From Paracoccus sp. SCSIO 75233 (GTDB lineage: Bacteria; Pseudomonadota; Alphaproteobacteria; Rhodobacterales; Rhodobacteraceae): 64,000 nt of DNA. The DNA is taken from contig NZ_CP115757.1 in NCBI RefSeq assembly GCF_027912675.1, forward strand, positions 1,178,001-1,242,000. Reading direction: 5' to 3'. A model generated the notes under the pieces. The model was not told where the DNA came from. It was given only the letters and a program-made list of their open reading frames with translations, and did no database searches. Within the stretch, counting starts at the first letter, position 1. Each line of letters begins with the position of its first letter. Below are positions 53,651 to 62,232 of this stretch, in pieces. The translations under genes were made by a program, and so were the position numbers.

Positions 53651-54772
53651 ATGGCGCTGCTGGACATCAACGATCTGAACGTCACCTTCCGCACCAATGA
53701 TGGGGAGGTGCACGCCGTCAACGGCATCAACCTGTCGCTGAACCGGGGCGAAACGCTGGGCATCGTCGGCGAATCCGGCTCCGGCAAATCGCAGCTTGCG
53801 TTCTCCATCATGGGCCTCTTGGCGAAAAATGGCCGCGCCACCGGCAGCGTGACGTTCGACGGGCAGGAGATCCTGAACGCCAAGCCGAAGCTGCTGAACA
53901 AGATCCGGGCCGAGCATATCGCGATGATCTTTCAGGACCCGATGACCTCTCTGAACCCCTATATGCGGGTCTCCGACCAGATGGCGGAGGTGCTGATACT
54001 GCATCACGGGCTTTCCAAAACCGCCGCCGTGAAGGAATCCGTGCAGATGTTGGACGCCGTGCGCATTCCTGACGCCAGAGGCCGCGCCCGGCTTTACCCG
54101 CATGAATTCTCCGGCGGGATGCGCCAGCGGGTGATGATCGCAATGGCGCTGCTGTGCAAGCCGGATGTGCTGATCGCGGATGAGCCGACCACGGCGCTCG
54201 ACGTGACGGTGCAGGCCCAGATCATGGCGCTGCTGGCCGATCTGCGCGACGAATTCGGCATGGCGATGATGCTGATCACCCATGACCTCGGCGTCGTGGC
54301 GGGGGCTTGCGAGCGGGTGGTGGTCATGTATGGCGGCCGCATTCGGGAGGAAGCCGCGACCGATCCGATCTTCGCCGACCCGACCCATCCGTATACCAAG
54401 GGGCTGCTCGCCGCGATCCCGCGTGTCGATCAGAAGGGCGACAAGCTGTCGGCCATTCCCGGCAGCCCGCCCAATATGTCGAACCCGCCGCAAGGCTGCG
54501 CCTTCGCCCCGCGCTGCGATTTCGTCATGGAAAAATGCCGCAGCGACCGCCCCGAACTCACCCCCTTTGCGGAAGGCCGCGCCCGCGCCTGCCATGCCGA
54601 TATCGCGCTGGTCCGGGCAGGTAGCCCAGCCCATGACGACCTGCCCCCCGAACCCGCCGCGGATGAAATCGGCGCGCAGCACATAGCCGAGCCCGATCCG
54701 CAGATCACCGACGCCCTCACAATCGGCCCCGTGACCGCCGGAACCCCGCAGGAGCTGCCCGATGACAAGTGA
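53651..54772 (+). CDS. oppD: Oligopeptide ABC transporter ATPase
   Basis: The 373-residue ATPase carries Walker [19 protein letters not shown]-loop [12 protein letters not shown], signature [12 protein letters not shown] and Walker [13 protein letters not shown], plus the OppD C-terminal oligopeptide domain with GCAFAPRC. An acidic/Pro extension ([20 protein letters not shown]) follows the domain and is not typical. It overlaps oppF by 11 bp. Confidence 0.95.
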   Translation: MALLDINDLNVTFRTNDGEVHAVNGINLSLNRGETLGIVGESGSGKSQLAFSIMGLLAKNGRATGSVTFDGQEILNAKPKLLNKIRAEHIAMIFQDPMTSLNPYMRVSDQMAEVLILHHGLSKTAAVKESVQMLDAVRIPDARGRARLYPHEFSGGMRQRVMIAMALLCKPDVLIADEPTTALDVTVQAQIMALLADLRDEFGMAMMLITHDLGVVAGACERVVVMYGGRIREEAATDPIFADPTHPYTKGLLAAIPRVDQKGDKLSAIPGSPPNMSNPPQGCAFAPRCDFVMEKCRSDRPELTPFAEGRARACHADIALVRAGSPAHDDLPPEPAADEIGAQHIAEPDPQITDALTIGPVTAGTPQELPDDK

Positions 54773-55802
54773 TATGCCCCTGCTCGACGTGCAAGATCTC
54801 CGCGTCACCTTCGACATCCGGCGGGAGGGCGATCTGCCCTGGACCGCGCCCCGTCTGCTGCATGCCGTGGGCGGGGTGAACTTCACCCTGCACCCCGGTG
54901 AGACATTGGGCATCGTCGGCGAATCCGGCTCCGGCAAATCCACCCTCGCCCGCGCGCTGATCGGCCTCGTCCCCGCCACCGGCACCGCGCGCTGGCAGGA
55001 CGGCACCGACCTGATCGGCCTCTCGCCGCGTCAGATGATGCGCTATCGCAGCGACATCCAGATGGTGTTTCAGGACCCGCTCGCCTCGCTCAACCCGCGC
55101 ATGACCGTCGGCCAGATCATCGCCGAGCCGCTGCGCACCCATCACCCCGGCCTCAAACGCGACGAAATCAAGCGCCGCGTCAAGGAAAACATGGAGCGCG
55201 TCGGCCTCCTGCCCAACCAGATCAACCGCTACCCGCATGAGTTCTCCGGCGGCCAGTGTCAGCGCATCGGCATCGCCCGCGCCCTGATCGTGGAGCCGAA
55301 GCTGATCATCTGCGACGAACCCGTCTCCGCACTCGACGTCTCGATCCAGGCGCAGGTCATCAACCTGCTGGCCGATCTGCAGCGCGATCTCGGCCTGTCG
55401 CTGATCTTCATCGCCCATGACCTCTCGGTGGTGAAACACATCTCCGACCGGGTACTGGTGATGTATCTGGGCCGGGTCATGGAACTGGCGGAAGCCGGCG
55501 CCCTCTACGCCAGCCCCCAGCACCCCTACACGCAGGCGCTGCTGTCGGCGGTCCCCGTCCCCGATCCGAAGATGGAGCGGACCAAAACCATCATCCCGCT
55601 CTCCGGCGAACTCCCCTCGCCCATGTCCCCCCCCTCCGGCTGCGTCTTCCGCACCCGCTGCCCCCGCGCGGCCCCGGCCTGCGCTGCCACCGTCCCCGCC
55701 CTGACCGGCCCGCCCACCCACCTGACCGCCTGCCATTTCCCGGGCGCACTGACCGAGGCAGAAATCGCGCAGGCAACAATGACCGAGGCGGAACCGGCCT
55801 GA
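54762..55802 (+). CDS. oppF: Oligopeptide ABC transporter ATPase
   Basis: The 346-residue second ATPase has Walker [38 protein letters not shown], signature SGGQCQRIGIARAL and Walker B IICDEPVSALDV, with a C-terminal Cys-rich CVFRTRCPRAAPAC segment. With OppD it powers OppBC. It is the last gene of the operon. Confidence 0.95.
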   Translation: MTSDMPLLDVQDLRVTFDIRREGDLPWTAPRLLHAVGGVNFTLHPGETLGIVGESGSGKSTLARALIGLVPATGTARWQDGTDLIGLSPRQMMRYRSDIQMVFQDPLASLNPRMTVGQIIAEPLRTHHPGLKRDEIKRRVKENMERVGLLPNQINRYPHEFSGGQCQRIGIARALIVEPKLIICDEPVSALDVSIQAQVINLLADLQRDLGLSLIFIAHDLSVVKHISDRVLVMYLGRVMELAEAGALYASPQHPYTQALLSAVPVPDPKMERTKTIIPLSGELPSPMSPPSGCVFRTRCPRAAPACAATVPALTGPPTHLTACHFPGALTEAEIAQATMTEAEPA

Positions 55803-56217
55803 ACGGGCGTCCGCCTCACCACCAGAGGGCAAGCGCCGGCCCGCGGGATGCCGCCGCCGAGAACGACACGACGCGCTTTATGGCGCAACCCGGGTCTTCT
55901 GGCGGCACAGCAAAGCTGCCGTCCCCAAAGCGCCAGCCCGTCCGGGCGGGCCGGGGTCTAGGCTTGGGGTTTTTCTTAGAGGTTTCCAGATGGGTGACGA
56001 GAGCGGGCGCAGTAGGTAATGCGCGGCCAAGAACGGCCCAAAGCAGGCCTTGGTAGCATCATCGGGCGCTGCAGCGCAGCTTTTCCAAATAGGCCGTTCT
56101 GGGAAAGTGCGATCAAGATAAACTTAAGCCGACAGTTCTTTAAAAAATTAGTGCGTCCACACCGCCGTCTTCAGCTTGCCGGTGGCTTCGAAAGACATAT
56201 CAAATAAGACCAAAAAA
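55803..56217. other. 415-bp gap between opp operon and AT-rich island
   Basis: No gene was seen. The first half is GC-rich; from about 56085 it turns AT-rich (TTTAAAAAATTAG, then TCAAATAAGACC). A ribosome-site-plus-ATG (55990) opens only nine codons, possibly a truncated gene start. Inverted terminal repeats or a flanking target duplication were not found. It is probably the left boundary of the foreign patch. Confidence 0.4.
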
Positions 56218-57795
56218 CTAAGAAATATCCATTGTTATGGCTGTGTTTTCGTTTATAGCTTTTGACCACTCTGTAAGATCACCATCCATCACCACAGCAG
56301 TTGGAGTATTGAAACGTCGACGAAACTCGTTAAACTCTGATTTAATGAAATTGGCAAAATCACCCTTAGCCTTTTTGAACGCAAAGCTTTTTACAATGCG
56401 CGGATAACTGAAGTAGAGGTTGGCCATATCGTCATCATGACCTCTGGCTTTATGCTCTATTTGATATAGAGCACCCACACACCAGTTGTCGACCTGAGTA
56501 AAGGCGAAGCCGATCAAGTGACTGAACCCCTCTAAATCTTTCGAAAAATTGGCCTGCAATCGCAAAGAGCCTGCTTCTGAGATGGCGGATGCAAGGTACA
56601 TATCTTTCGCACTCCGCTCAAAATCACGGAAACTAACCTCAATCGCTTTCGACTTTTCAGGTCCAAGTAGATCGACAATATGACGTCCAACAACCGAAAG
56701 TTCGTCCATCCATGGTTTAGCATTCGTCGAGTTGTCAAATAAGCCAGTAAAAAACTTTCCCTCTTCACCGTGCAACTCAAAGGTGGTTTGCCCGGAACTT
56801 GACCACGACAGATATGTTAATAGGCCGATTTTTTGATCAAGCTTTCCTTTTTCTTCGAGATCCATCGAGAATCGTATTGTCTGAACTTCGCCTTTAGGGT
56901 GCACGATGATGTCAAAGCAACCAGCGTCTATTCTAAATCGAAACTCCTCATGATCAGGGGGAACCATTTGGGACATCTTGAGTTTAGCGGAAATATCGAA
57001 TTCTGAAAGGTCGTATGAAATCAACTTGACAAGTACGGGTCTGCCTTCTGAAGAAACCTCCAATCGCCCCTCTCCAACCTGCGGTTTCGATACCGTCGTA
57101 TTCATTCCAAAGCGTTTATCAAGCATCGTAAAGTCTGTGACCGGTAGATCTTTGATCAAGCCAAGCTCATGAAGCACGATGTCTTTTACGGAGGCACTCG
57201 TTGGGATTGAGAGTTTCACTTCGTGTGTAAATTCCCCATAGCCTACTGAACGCACCAAATTCAGCTTGTTAGCTGCATAGTTTCCGCCCCCTTGCTCCTT
57301 GATTTTCTCCAACATCCAGTCACTTGGGTGACCTTTAATCTGGTCTTCTGTGCTGAAGGATATTGTGAGAGTGACATCATAAAGGGCCTTCGTCTGGCTT
57401 TCGACCGAAGCTTTACGCCCACGCATCAGAAATTTTTCAATTTCGTTACGCCAAATGTGCTTGCCATATAATGTAGGCGCTTCATTTTCGCTATCGTGAT
57501 GAAAGAGGAAGATAAAACTTGGATTGGGAGATTTGGCAGATTTGAGTGCGTTACTTAACTTAACTCGCGTCGCAGGACGCAAGCCTTTAGTTGTCTTAAT
57601 TTGAGCAAACGACTGTATAAGATGATCTTGTAAATCTGCGGGCAGAGACGCATCTGTTTGAGGCGTTAAGTCAACAACATGATCCCAACCATGCTCATCA
57701 TCCCCTGCCTTGTTTACAACTGCTTCAGTTTTTGCATCAGGATCTTGGCATAGAGTTGAAAACAGAGATTCCCCGTGGCGACCTTGTCTTGACAC
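56218..57795 (-). CDS. AT-rich orphan protein with putative PD-(D/E)XK nuclease N-terminus
   Basis: The 525-residue protein is not recognised as a named family. Its first 150 residues have the order of a restriction-type (DUF4365-like) nuclease: helix GRHGESLFSTLCQDP, Asp in GWDHVVDLTP, then SFAQIKTTKG, where Gln-x-Lys replaces (D/E)xK, and a Rossmann-like FIFLFHHDSENEA. Residues about 150-525 are of unknown fold, with DMYLASAISEAG and a C-terminal helix (FANFIKSEFNEFRRRFNTPT). The GTG start has GGGGAAGG upstream. Base composition is far below the genome. There is no helicase, methylase or toxin partner apart from the small ORF upstream. A single-gene defence effector is inferred. Confidence 0.6.
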   Translation of the reverse strand: MSRQGRHGESLFSTLCQDPDAKTEAVVNKAGDDEHGWDHVVDLTPQTDASLPADLQDHLIQSFAQIKTTKGLRPATRVKLSNALKSAKSPNPSFIFLFHHDSENEAPTLYGKHIWRNEIEKFLMRGRKASVESQTKALYDVTLTISFSTEDQIKGHPSDWMLEKIKEQGGGNYAANKLNLVRSVGYGEFTHEVKLSIPTSASVKDIVLHELGLIKDLPVTDFTMLDKRFGMNTTVSKPQVGEGRLEVSSEGRPVLVKLISYDLSEFDISAKLKMSQMVPPDHEEFRFRIDAGCFDIIVHPKGEVQTIRFSMDLEEKGKLDQKIGLLTYLSWSSSGQTTFELHGEEGKFFTGLFDNSTNAKPWMDELSVVGRHIVDLLGPEKSKAIEVSFRDFERSAKDMYLASAISEAGSLRLQANFSKDLEGFSHLIGFAFTQVDNWCVGALYQIEHKARGHDDDMANLYFSYPRIVKSFAFKKAKGDFANFIKSEFNEFRRRFNTPTAVVMDGDLTEWSKAINENTAITMDIS

Positions 57796-57882
57796 GCGCC
57801 TTCCCCTTAATCCGAATTATGATCTTCATCGTGCACAAAATTACACAACCTAACCAAGCTGCAGACCGTATAGTTAAACCTA

Positions 57883-57996
57883 CTAAGGCAAAGAATCTTT
57901 CGCAACATACCTGAGCACTGCTAAACTTTCTTTGCGTTTTCCCATTGCTTTTTTACCTGCAGCGAACTGCTGGCTTCCGCCCATGATCGCTCTCAC
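57883..57996 (-). CDS. Small basic ORF upstream of the orphan nuclease-like gene
   Basis: A GTG at 57996 (preceded by GGGAG) starts 37 codons, or 33 from ATG 57984; the interior reads MGGSQQFAAGKKAMGKRKES then LAVLRYVAKDSLP. It is lysine-rich and amphipathic. The same frame stays open further upstream, to a GTG at 58098 within the 11-bp repeat array, so it could be the remnant 3' end of a longer gene. It lies 87 bp ahead of the 525-residue gene on the same strand. Confidence 0.35.
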   Translation of the reverse strand: MRAIMGGSQQFAAGKKAMGKRKESLAVLRYVAKDSLP

Positions 57997-58077
57997 GACT
58001 CTCCCGGCAATCAGGCGATTGTTTCGGTGAGCGGCAAGAGTAACCAACCCGCGAATAAAATCCCGCGCACACCCACC

Positions 58078-58132
58078 CTGTGCACCATCTGTGTACACCC
58101 GGTGTACAACCTGTGTACGCGCTGTGCAGCCT
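58078..58132. repeat. Five-copy 11-bp tandem array
   Basis: Five consecutive 11-bp units begin at 58078, 58089, 58100, 58111 and 58122 with consensus CTGTGTACACC (CTGTGCACCAT, CTGTGTACACC, CGGTGTACAAC, CTGTGTACGCG, CTGTGCAGCCT). Units 1 and 2 contain palindromes GTGCAC and GTGTACAC. The exact helical-turn period recalls iterons or arrays of protein-binding sites. Confidence 0.75.
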
Positions 58133-58253
58133 CAATCACCGCCAAGCGCCATAACTTCCACCTATTCATTGCAGCGCACCCCCCCAACCCGAGCGGCGCG
58201 CCTCAGCAGCCGCCGCCCGAACCGGCACAATCTCATTTGTATGGACAGGAGAT

Positions 58254-58286
58254 ATACGCGCGGGATACGCGAAAGATACGCCGCGC
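58254..58286. repeat. Three-copy 11-bp tandem repeat next to the prfB stop
   Basis: Units start at 58254, 58265 and 58276 (ATACGCGCGGG, ATACGCGAAAG, ATACGCCGCGC). The stretch also contains a dyad GCGCGG-N17-CCGCGC (58258-58286), which could fold as a prfB 3' hairpin. It is distinct in sequence from the first array. Confidence 0.65.
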
Positions 58287-58292
58287 AAGGCG

Positions 58293-59420
58293 TCAGTCTT
58301 CCGCCGTCGCCTCCGCCCGGCTCTTGCCGGAGACGTCGAGCGCCAGGGTCGCCGCCATGAACGCGTCGAGGTCTCCGTCAAGCACGCCCTGCGTGTCGGA
58401 GGTCTCGTGCGAGGTGCGCAGATCCTTCACCATCTGGTAGGGATGCAGCACATAGGACCGGATCTGATTGCCCCAGCCCGCATCGCCCTTGGCGTCGTGC
58501 TGGGCGTTGATCTCGGCATTACGGCGGTCGAGTTCTTGCTGATAAAGCCTTGCTTTCAAAGCATTCATCGCCGCTTCGCGGTTCTGGTGCTGCGATTTCA
58601 TCGAACTGGTCACGACGATCCCGGTCGGCAGGTGGGTGATCCGCACCGCCGAATCCGTCGTGTTGACGTGCTGCCCGCCCGCGCCTGACGAACGATAAGT
58701 GTCGATGCGGATATCGCTGTCCGGCACGGTGATTTCGATATTGTCATCGACCACCGGATAGACCCAGACCGACGAAAACGAGGTATGCCGGCGGGCGGAA
58801 CTGTCGTAGGGCGAGATTCGCACCAGACGATGCACGCCCGATTCCGTCTTCAGCCAGCCATAGGCGTTATGCCCGGAAATCCGATACGCGGCAGAGCGGA
58901 TCCCGGCCTCTTCCCCGGCCGATTCCGAGATAAGTTCGACGTCATAGCCCTTCTTCTCCGCCCAACGGACATACATCCGCGCCAGCATCGACGCCCAGTC
59001 GCAGCTCTCCGTCCCCCCGGCCCCGGCGTTGATTTCGAGGAAGGTGTCATTGCCGTCCGCCTCGCCGTTCAGCAGGGCTTCGAGTTCCTTCTGCGCGGCC
59101 TCCTCGGCCAGTTGCTTCAGATTGCCCTCGGCCTCCGCGACCAGATCGGCGTCGTCCTCGGCTTCGGCCAGTTCGACCATCTCGGCATTGGCCTCCAGAT
59201 CGCCCTCGATCCGGCGGTAGCCTTCCACGGCATCGGACAGTGCCTGACGGTCGCGCATCAGTTTCTGCGCGCGGGCCGGGTCGTTCCACAGATCGCCATC
59301 TTCGATCATGGCGTTGAGTTCCTCCAGCCGGTGCGGCGCGGTTTCCCAATCCATGCGCTGCGCCAGCAGCCGCAGGGATTTGCGGATCGCTTCAACGGTG
59401 GCAGCGGTTTCGGCACGCAT
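58293..59420 (-). CDS. prfB: Peptide chain release factor 2
   Basis: The 375-residue class I release factor recognises UGA and UAA. Seen are the GGQ peptidyl-hydrolysis motif in RSSGAGGQHVNTTDSAVRI and the anticodon-like tripeptide region RISPYDSSARRHTSF. Tyr replaces Phe of the canonical SPF. There is no in-frame UGA or +1 frameshift signature in the first 40 codons, so the autoregulatory frameshift of E. coli is absent. It is monocistronic with PBP1A further upstream. Confidence 0.95.
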   Translation of the reverse strand: MRAETAATVEAIRKSLRLLAQRMDWETAPHRLEELNAMIEDGDLWNDPARAQKLMRDRQALSDAVEGYRRIEGDLEANAEMVELAEAEDDADLVAEAEGNLKQLAEEAAQKELEALLNGEADGNDTFLEINAGAGGTESCDWASMLARMYVRWAEKKGYDVELISESAGEEAGIRSAAYRISGHNAYGWLKTESGVHRLVRISPYDSSARRHTSFSSVWVYPVVDDNIEITVPDSDIRIDTYRSSGAGGQHVNTTDSAVRITHLPTGIVVTSSMKSQHQNREAAMNALKARLYQQELDRRNAEINAQHDAKGDAGWGNQIRSYVLHPYQMVKDLRTSHETSDTQGVLDGDLDAFMAATLALDVSGKSRAEATAED

Positions 59421-59518
59421 GAGTTCGGTCCTTCCGTAACGGGTGGATGGTGAGATAACGCGAGATGGCCGCCCTCACAAGGGCGGCCGGGCGATCTGTT
59501 GATCGCGGCAGGAAGATG

Positions 59519-62107
59519 TCAGTAAAGCCCGCCTGACGAGATCGTCCCGAAATCGGCCTTTTTCGGGATGACCCGCTTCTGGCCGGTTGAGGTGGTAATG
59601 GCCTTCGCCCCGCCCGAACTCGCATTGGATTTGGGCAGTTCCTTGAGGGTCAGCGGGATGCCTTCGACTTTCGGCATGATCTTCGCCTCGAAGCCGCCGT
59701 CGATGATGTCCATGCCGGTTTCATCCGGTTCCGTGCCATTGCGGAAGAATTCGGAGATCACGTTATCGCCGGTTGCGTCGGCGGACAGCCGCGCGCCGGT
59801 GAAACGGTCGATCTTCTGGAAATAGCCGCCATCGGGCACGCGGAAGCGGCTGCCGCCATATTCGGCGATGGCCTGCCGCATGAAGGCGTTGAACACCGGA
59901 ACGCAAAGCGTGCCGCCAAAGGCGTTGCTGCCCAATGTGCGCGGCTGGTCATAGCCCAGATAGCAGCCCGCGACGATATTCGACGAAAATCCGACAAACC
60001 ACACATCTTTCGCGTCGTTGGTTGTCCCGGTCTTACCCGCGATCGGCACCGGCAGATTGACGCCCTTGCCGGAGCCGCGCTTGACCACCCCTTCCATCAT
60101 CGAGGTGATCTGATAGGCGGTCACGGCGTCCATCACCCGCTCGCGATTGGTGTCGATCTCGGGCGAGGTGCCGGCGGGCAGCGCATTCTGCGAACAGCCG
60201 ACACAATCGCGCTGGTCGTGGCGGTAGACGGTGCGGCCACGACGGTCCTGCACCCGGTCGACCAGCGTCGGTTCCACCCGCTCGCCGCCATTGGCGAACA
60301 TGGCGTAGGCCGCGACCATCTTGAACAGCGTGGTTTCCTGCGCGCCCAGCGAGTTGGCAAGGAACGGGTTCATGTCGTCATAGACCCCGAAACGCTCGGC
60401 GTAATTGGCGACGGTATCCATCCCGATATCCTGTGCCACACGAATGGTCATCAGGTTCCGCGATTGCTCGATCCCGGTGCGCAGTGGCGTCGGGCCATAG
60501 GTGCGGTTGGAGGAGTTCTTGGGCCGCCACATCCCGTCAGGCGTATTGATGGCGATTTCCTCGTCCACGACGATGGTGGCCGGGGTATAACCGTTATCCA
60601 GCGCGGCGGCATAGACGAAGGGCTTGAAGCTCGACCCCGGCTGGCGCATCGCCTGGGTGGCCCGGTTGAAGACCGAGGACTGGTAGGAGAACCCGCCCTG
60701 CATGGCGATCACCCGGCCCGTGTTCACGTCCATCGCCATGAAACCGCCCTCGATTTCAGGGATCTGGCGAAGTGTCCAGCGGAGGAATTTGCCGCTGCCA
60801 TCCTCGGTCATCGCGCGGACCATGACCACATCGCCGCGCTGCGCCAGATCGCCGACGCCCTGTGCGCGCGGGCCAAGCGAGCCGTCCTCACGCCGTGGCC
60901 TTGCCCATTGCGCGTCGCGGGCGGGCAGCCAGTGACCGTCAGCGTCTTCCTCGATCCCCTCGATGCCGATTCTGGCGCTGCCGTTATCGGCGACCTCAAG
61001 GATCACGGCGGGCATCCAGCCGAGCACATCGCGGGGGGCATCGCGGGTCTCGAACAGGGCCGCACGCCAATCGGCTTCGGAGCCAAGCTGATCTTCCGGG
61101 ATCGTCGCGATCACGCCGTGCCAGATCCCCTGCCCCCGGTCGTAACTTTCAAGCGCGTCCTGAAGTGCATCCGCCGCGACCTGCTGCATATTCGGCTCGA
61201 TCGTGGCGCGTATGGTCAGGCCGCCGCCGAAAAATTCGTCCTCGCCGAAATCCTGCGACAACTGGCGGCGGATTTCATCGGTGAAGTAGTCGCGAGGCGG
61301 CATCTTGTCGGCGAACGGCTCGAAATCGCCATTCTGGACGGAGCGCAGCGGCTTCGCGGATTCCGCGCGCATCGTGGCTTCGTCGATATAGCCGTTCTGC
61401 CACATTTCGCGCAGGACGTAATTGCGCCGCTCTGTCACCCGCTCTTTCTCGCGCACCGGATGGTAGCGGCCCGGAGCCTGCGGCATGGCTGCGAGCGTCG
61501 CGGCCTCGTGCGGTTCAAGCTCCGACAGGGTCTTGTTGAAATAGGTCTGGGCGGCAGCGGCCACGCCGTAGCTGTTCTGACCGAGGAAAATCTCGTTCAG
61601 ATAAAGCTCAAGGATCTGATCCTTGGTCAGCGATTCCTCCAGCCGGGTGGCCAGAATCAGCTCCTTCACCTTGCGTTCGACACTGCGGTCCGATGACAGC
61701 AGGAAGTTCTTCATCACCTGCTGGGTGATGGTCGAGGCGCCGCGTACATTCTGACCGCGCGAAACCACGGCGTCACGGGCAGCGGCCATGATGCCGCGCG
61801 GATCATAGCCGCTATGTTCGTAGAAATTCTTGTCCTCGGCGGAAACGAAAGCCTGTTTCACCAGATCGGGAATTTCTTCACCCGGCACAAATATCCGTCT
61901 TTCCTGCGCGAACTCGTCAATCAGCTGACCCTCGCCGGAATAGACCCGGCTGATGGTCTTGGGCGAATACTGGCTGAGCTGCTCATGGCTGGGAAGATCG
62001 CGCGAAAAGGTCCAGAACACCCCGCCGAGCATCAGGATGCCGAAGATCAGCCCGGTTACCAGAAGCGCGAAGATCGAGCCGAAGAAAGAGAGAATGAATC
62101 TGACCAC
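59519..62107 (-). CDS. mrcA: Penicillin-binding protein 1A (bifunctional)
   Basis: The 862-residue inner-membrane enzyme polymerises and cross-links peptidoglycan. After one membrane helix (about 3-30) comes the GT51 transglycosylase (FVSAEDKNFYEHSGYDPRGI with the catalytic Glu; QVMKNFLLSSDRSVERKVKE). An OB-like insert and the transpeptidase follow, with SxxK in GSSFKPFVYAA, SRN in EQSRNLMTI and KTG in AGKTGTTND. GTG 62107 has AAGAGG 7 nt upstream and gives the usual VVRFILSFFG start. The longer TTG-initiated frame to 62164 lacks a ribosome site. Confidence 0.94.
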   Translation of the reverse strand: MVRFILSFFGSIFALLVTGLIFGILMLGGVFWTFSRDLPSHEQLSQYSPKTISRVYSGEGQLIDEFAQERRIFVPGEEIPDLVKQAFVSAEDKNFYEHSGYDPRGIMAAARDAVVSRGQNVRGASTITQQVMKNFLLSSDRSVERKVKELILATRLEESLTKDQILELYLNEIFLGQNSYGVAAAAQTYFNKTLSELEPHEAATLAAMPQAPGRYHPVREKERVTERRNYVLREMWQNGYIDEATMRAESAKPLRSVQNGDFEPFADKMPPRDYFTDEIRRQLSQDFGEDEFFGGGLTIRATIEPNMQQVAADALQDALESYDRGQGIWHGVIATIPEDQLGSEADWRAALFETRDAPRDVLGWMPAVILEVADNGSARIGIEGIEEDADGHWLPARDAQWARPRREDGSLGPRAQGVGDLAQRGDVVMVRAMTEDGSGKFLRWTLRQIPEIEGGFMAMDVNTGRVIAMQGGFSYQSSVFNRATQAMRQPGSSFKPFVYAAALDNGYTPATIVVDEEIAINTPDGMWRPKNSSNRTYGPTPLRTGIEQSRNLMTIRVAQDIGMDTVANYAERFGVYDDMNPFLANSLGAQETTLFKMVAAYAMFANGGERVEPTLVDRVQDRRGRTVYRHDQRDCVGCSQNALPAGTSPEIDTNRERVMDAVTAYQITSMMEGVVKRGSGKGVNLPVPIAGKTGTTNDAKDVWFVGFSSNIVAGCYLGYDQPRTLGSNAFGGTLCVPVFNAFMRQAIAEYGGSRFRVPDGGYFQKIDRFTGARLSADATGDNVISEFFRNGTEPDETGMDIIDGGFEAKIMPKVEGIPLTLKELPKSNASSGGAKAITTSTGQKRVIPKKADFGTISSGGLY

Positions 62108-62232
62108 AGACCTGCCTCTTGGAAATTTACGTCGCTTCTTAGACGCGGCGGCGCGCGGCGTCAAAACAAGCTTGGGTGAGAATGCCGCCTGCGGTCTTGC
62201 AAATGGTGCATTTTTTCATAAGCGGCGGCGCT

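Noticed and set aside
58021..58292. Complete plasmid-type replication origin at the 11-bp arrays
   Set aside because: Iteron-like repeats exist, but there is no rep gene, AT-rich unwinding element or DnaA box cluster next to them, so an origin is not claimed.
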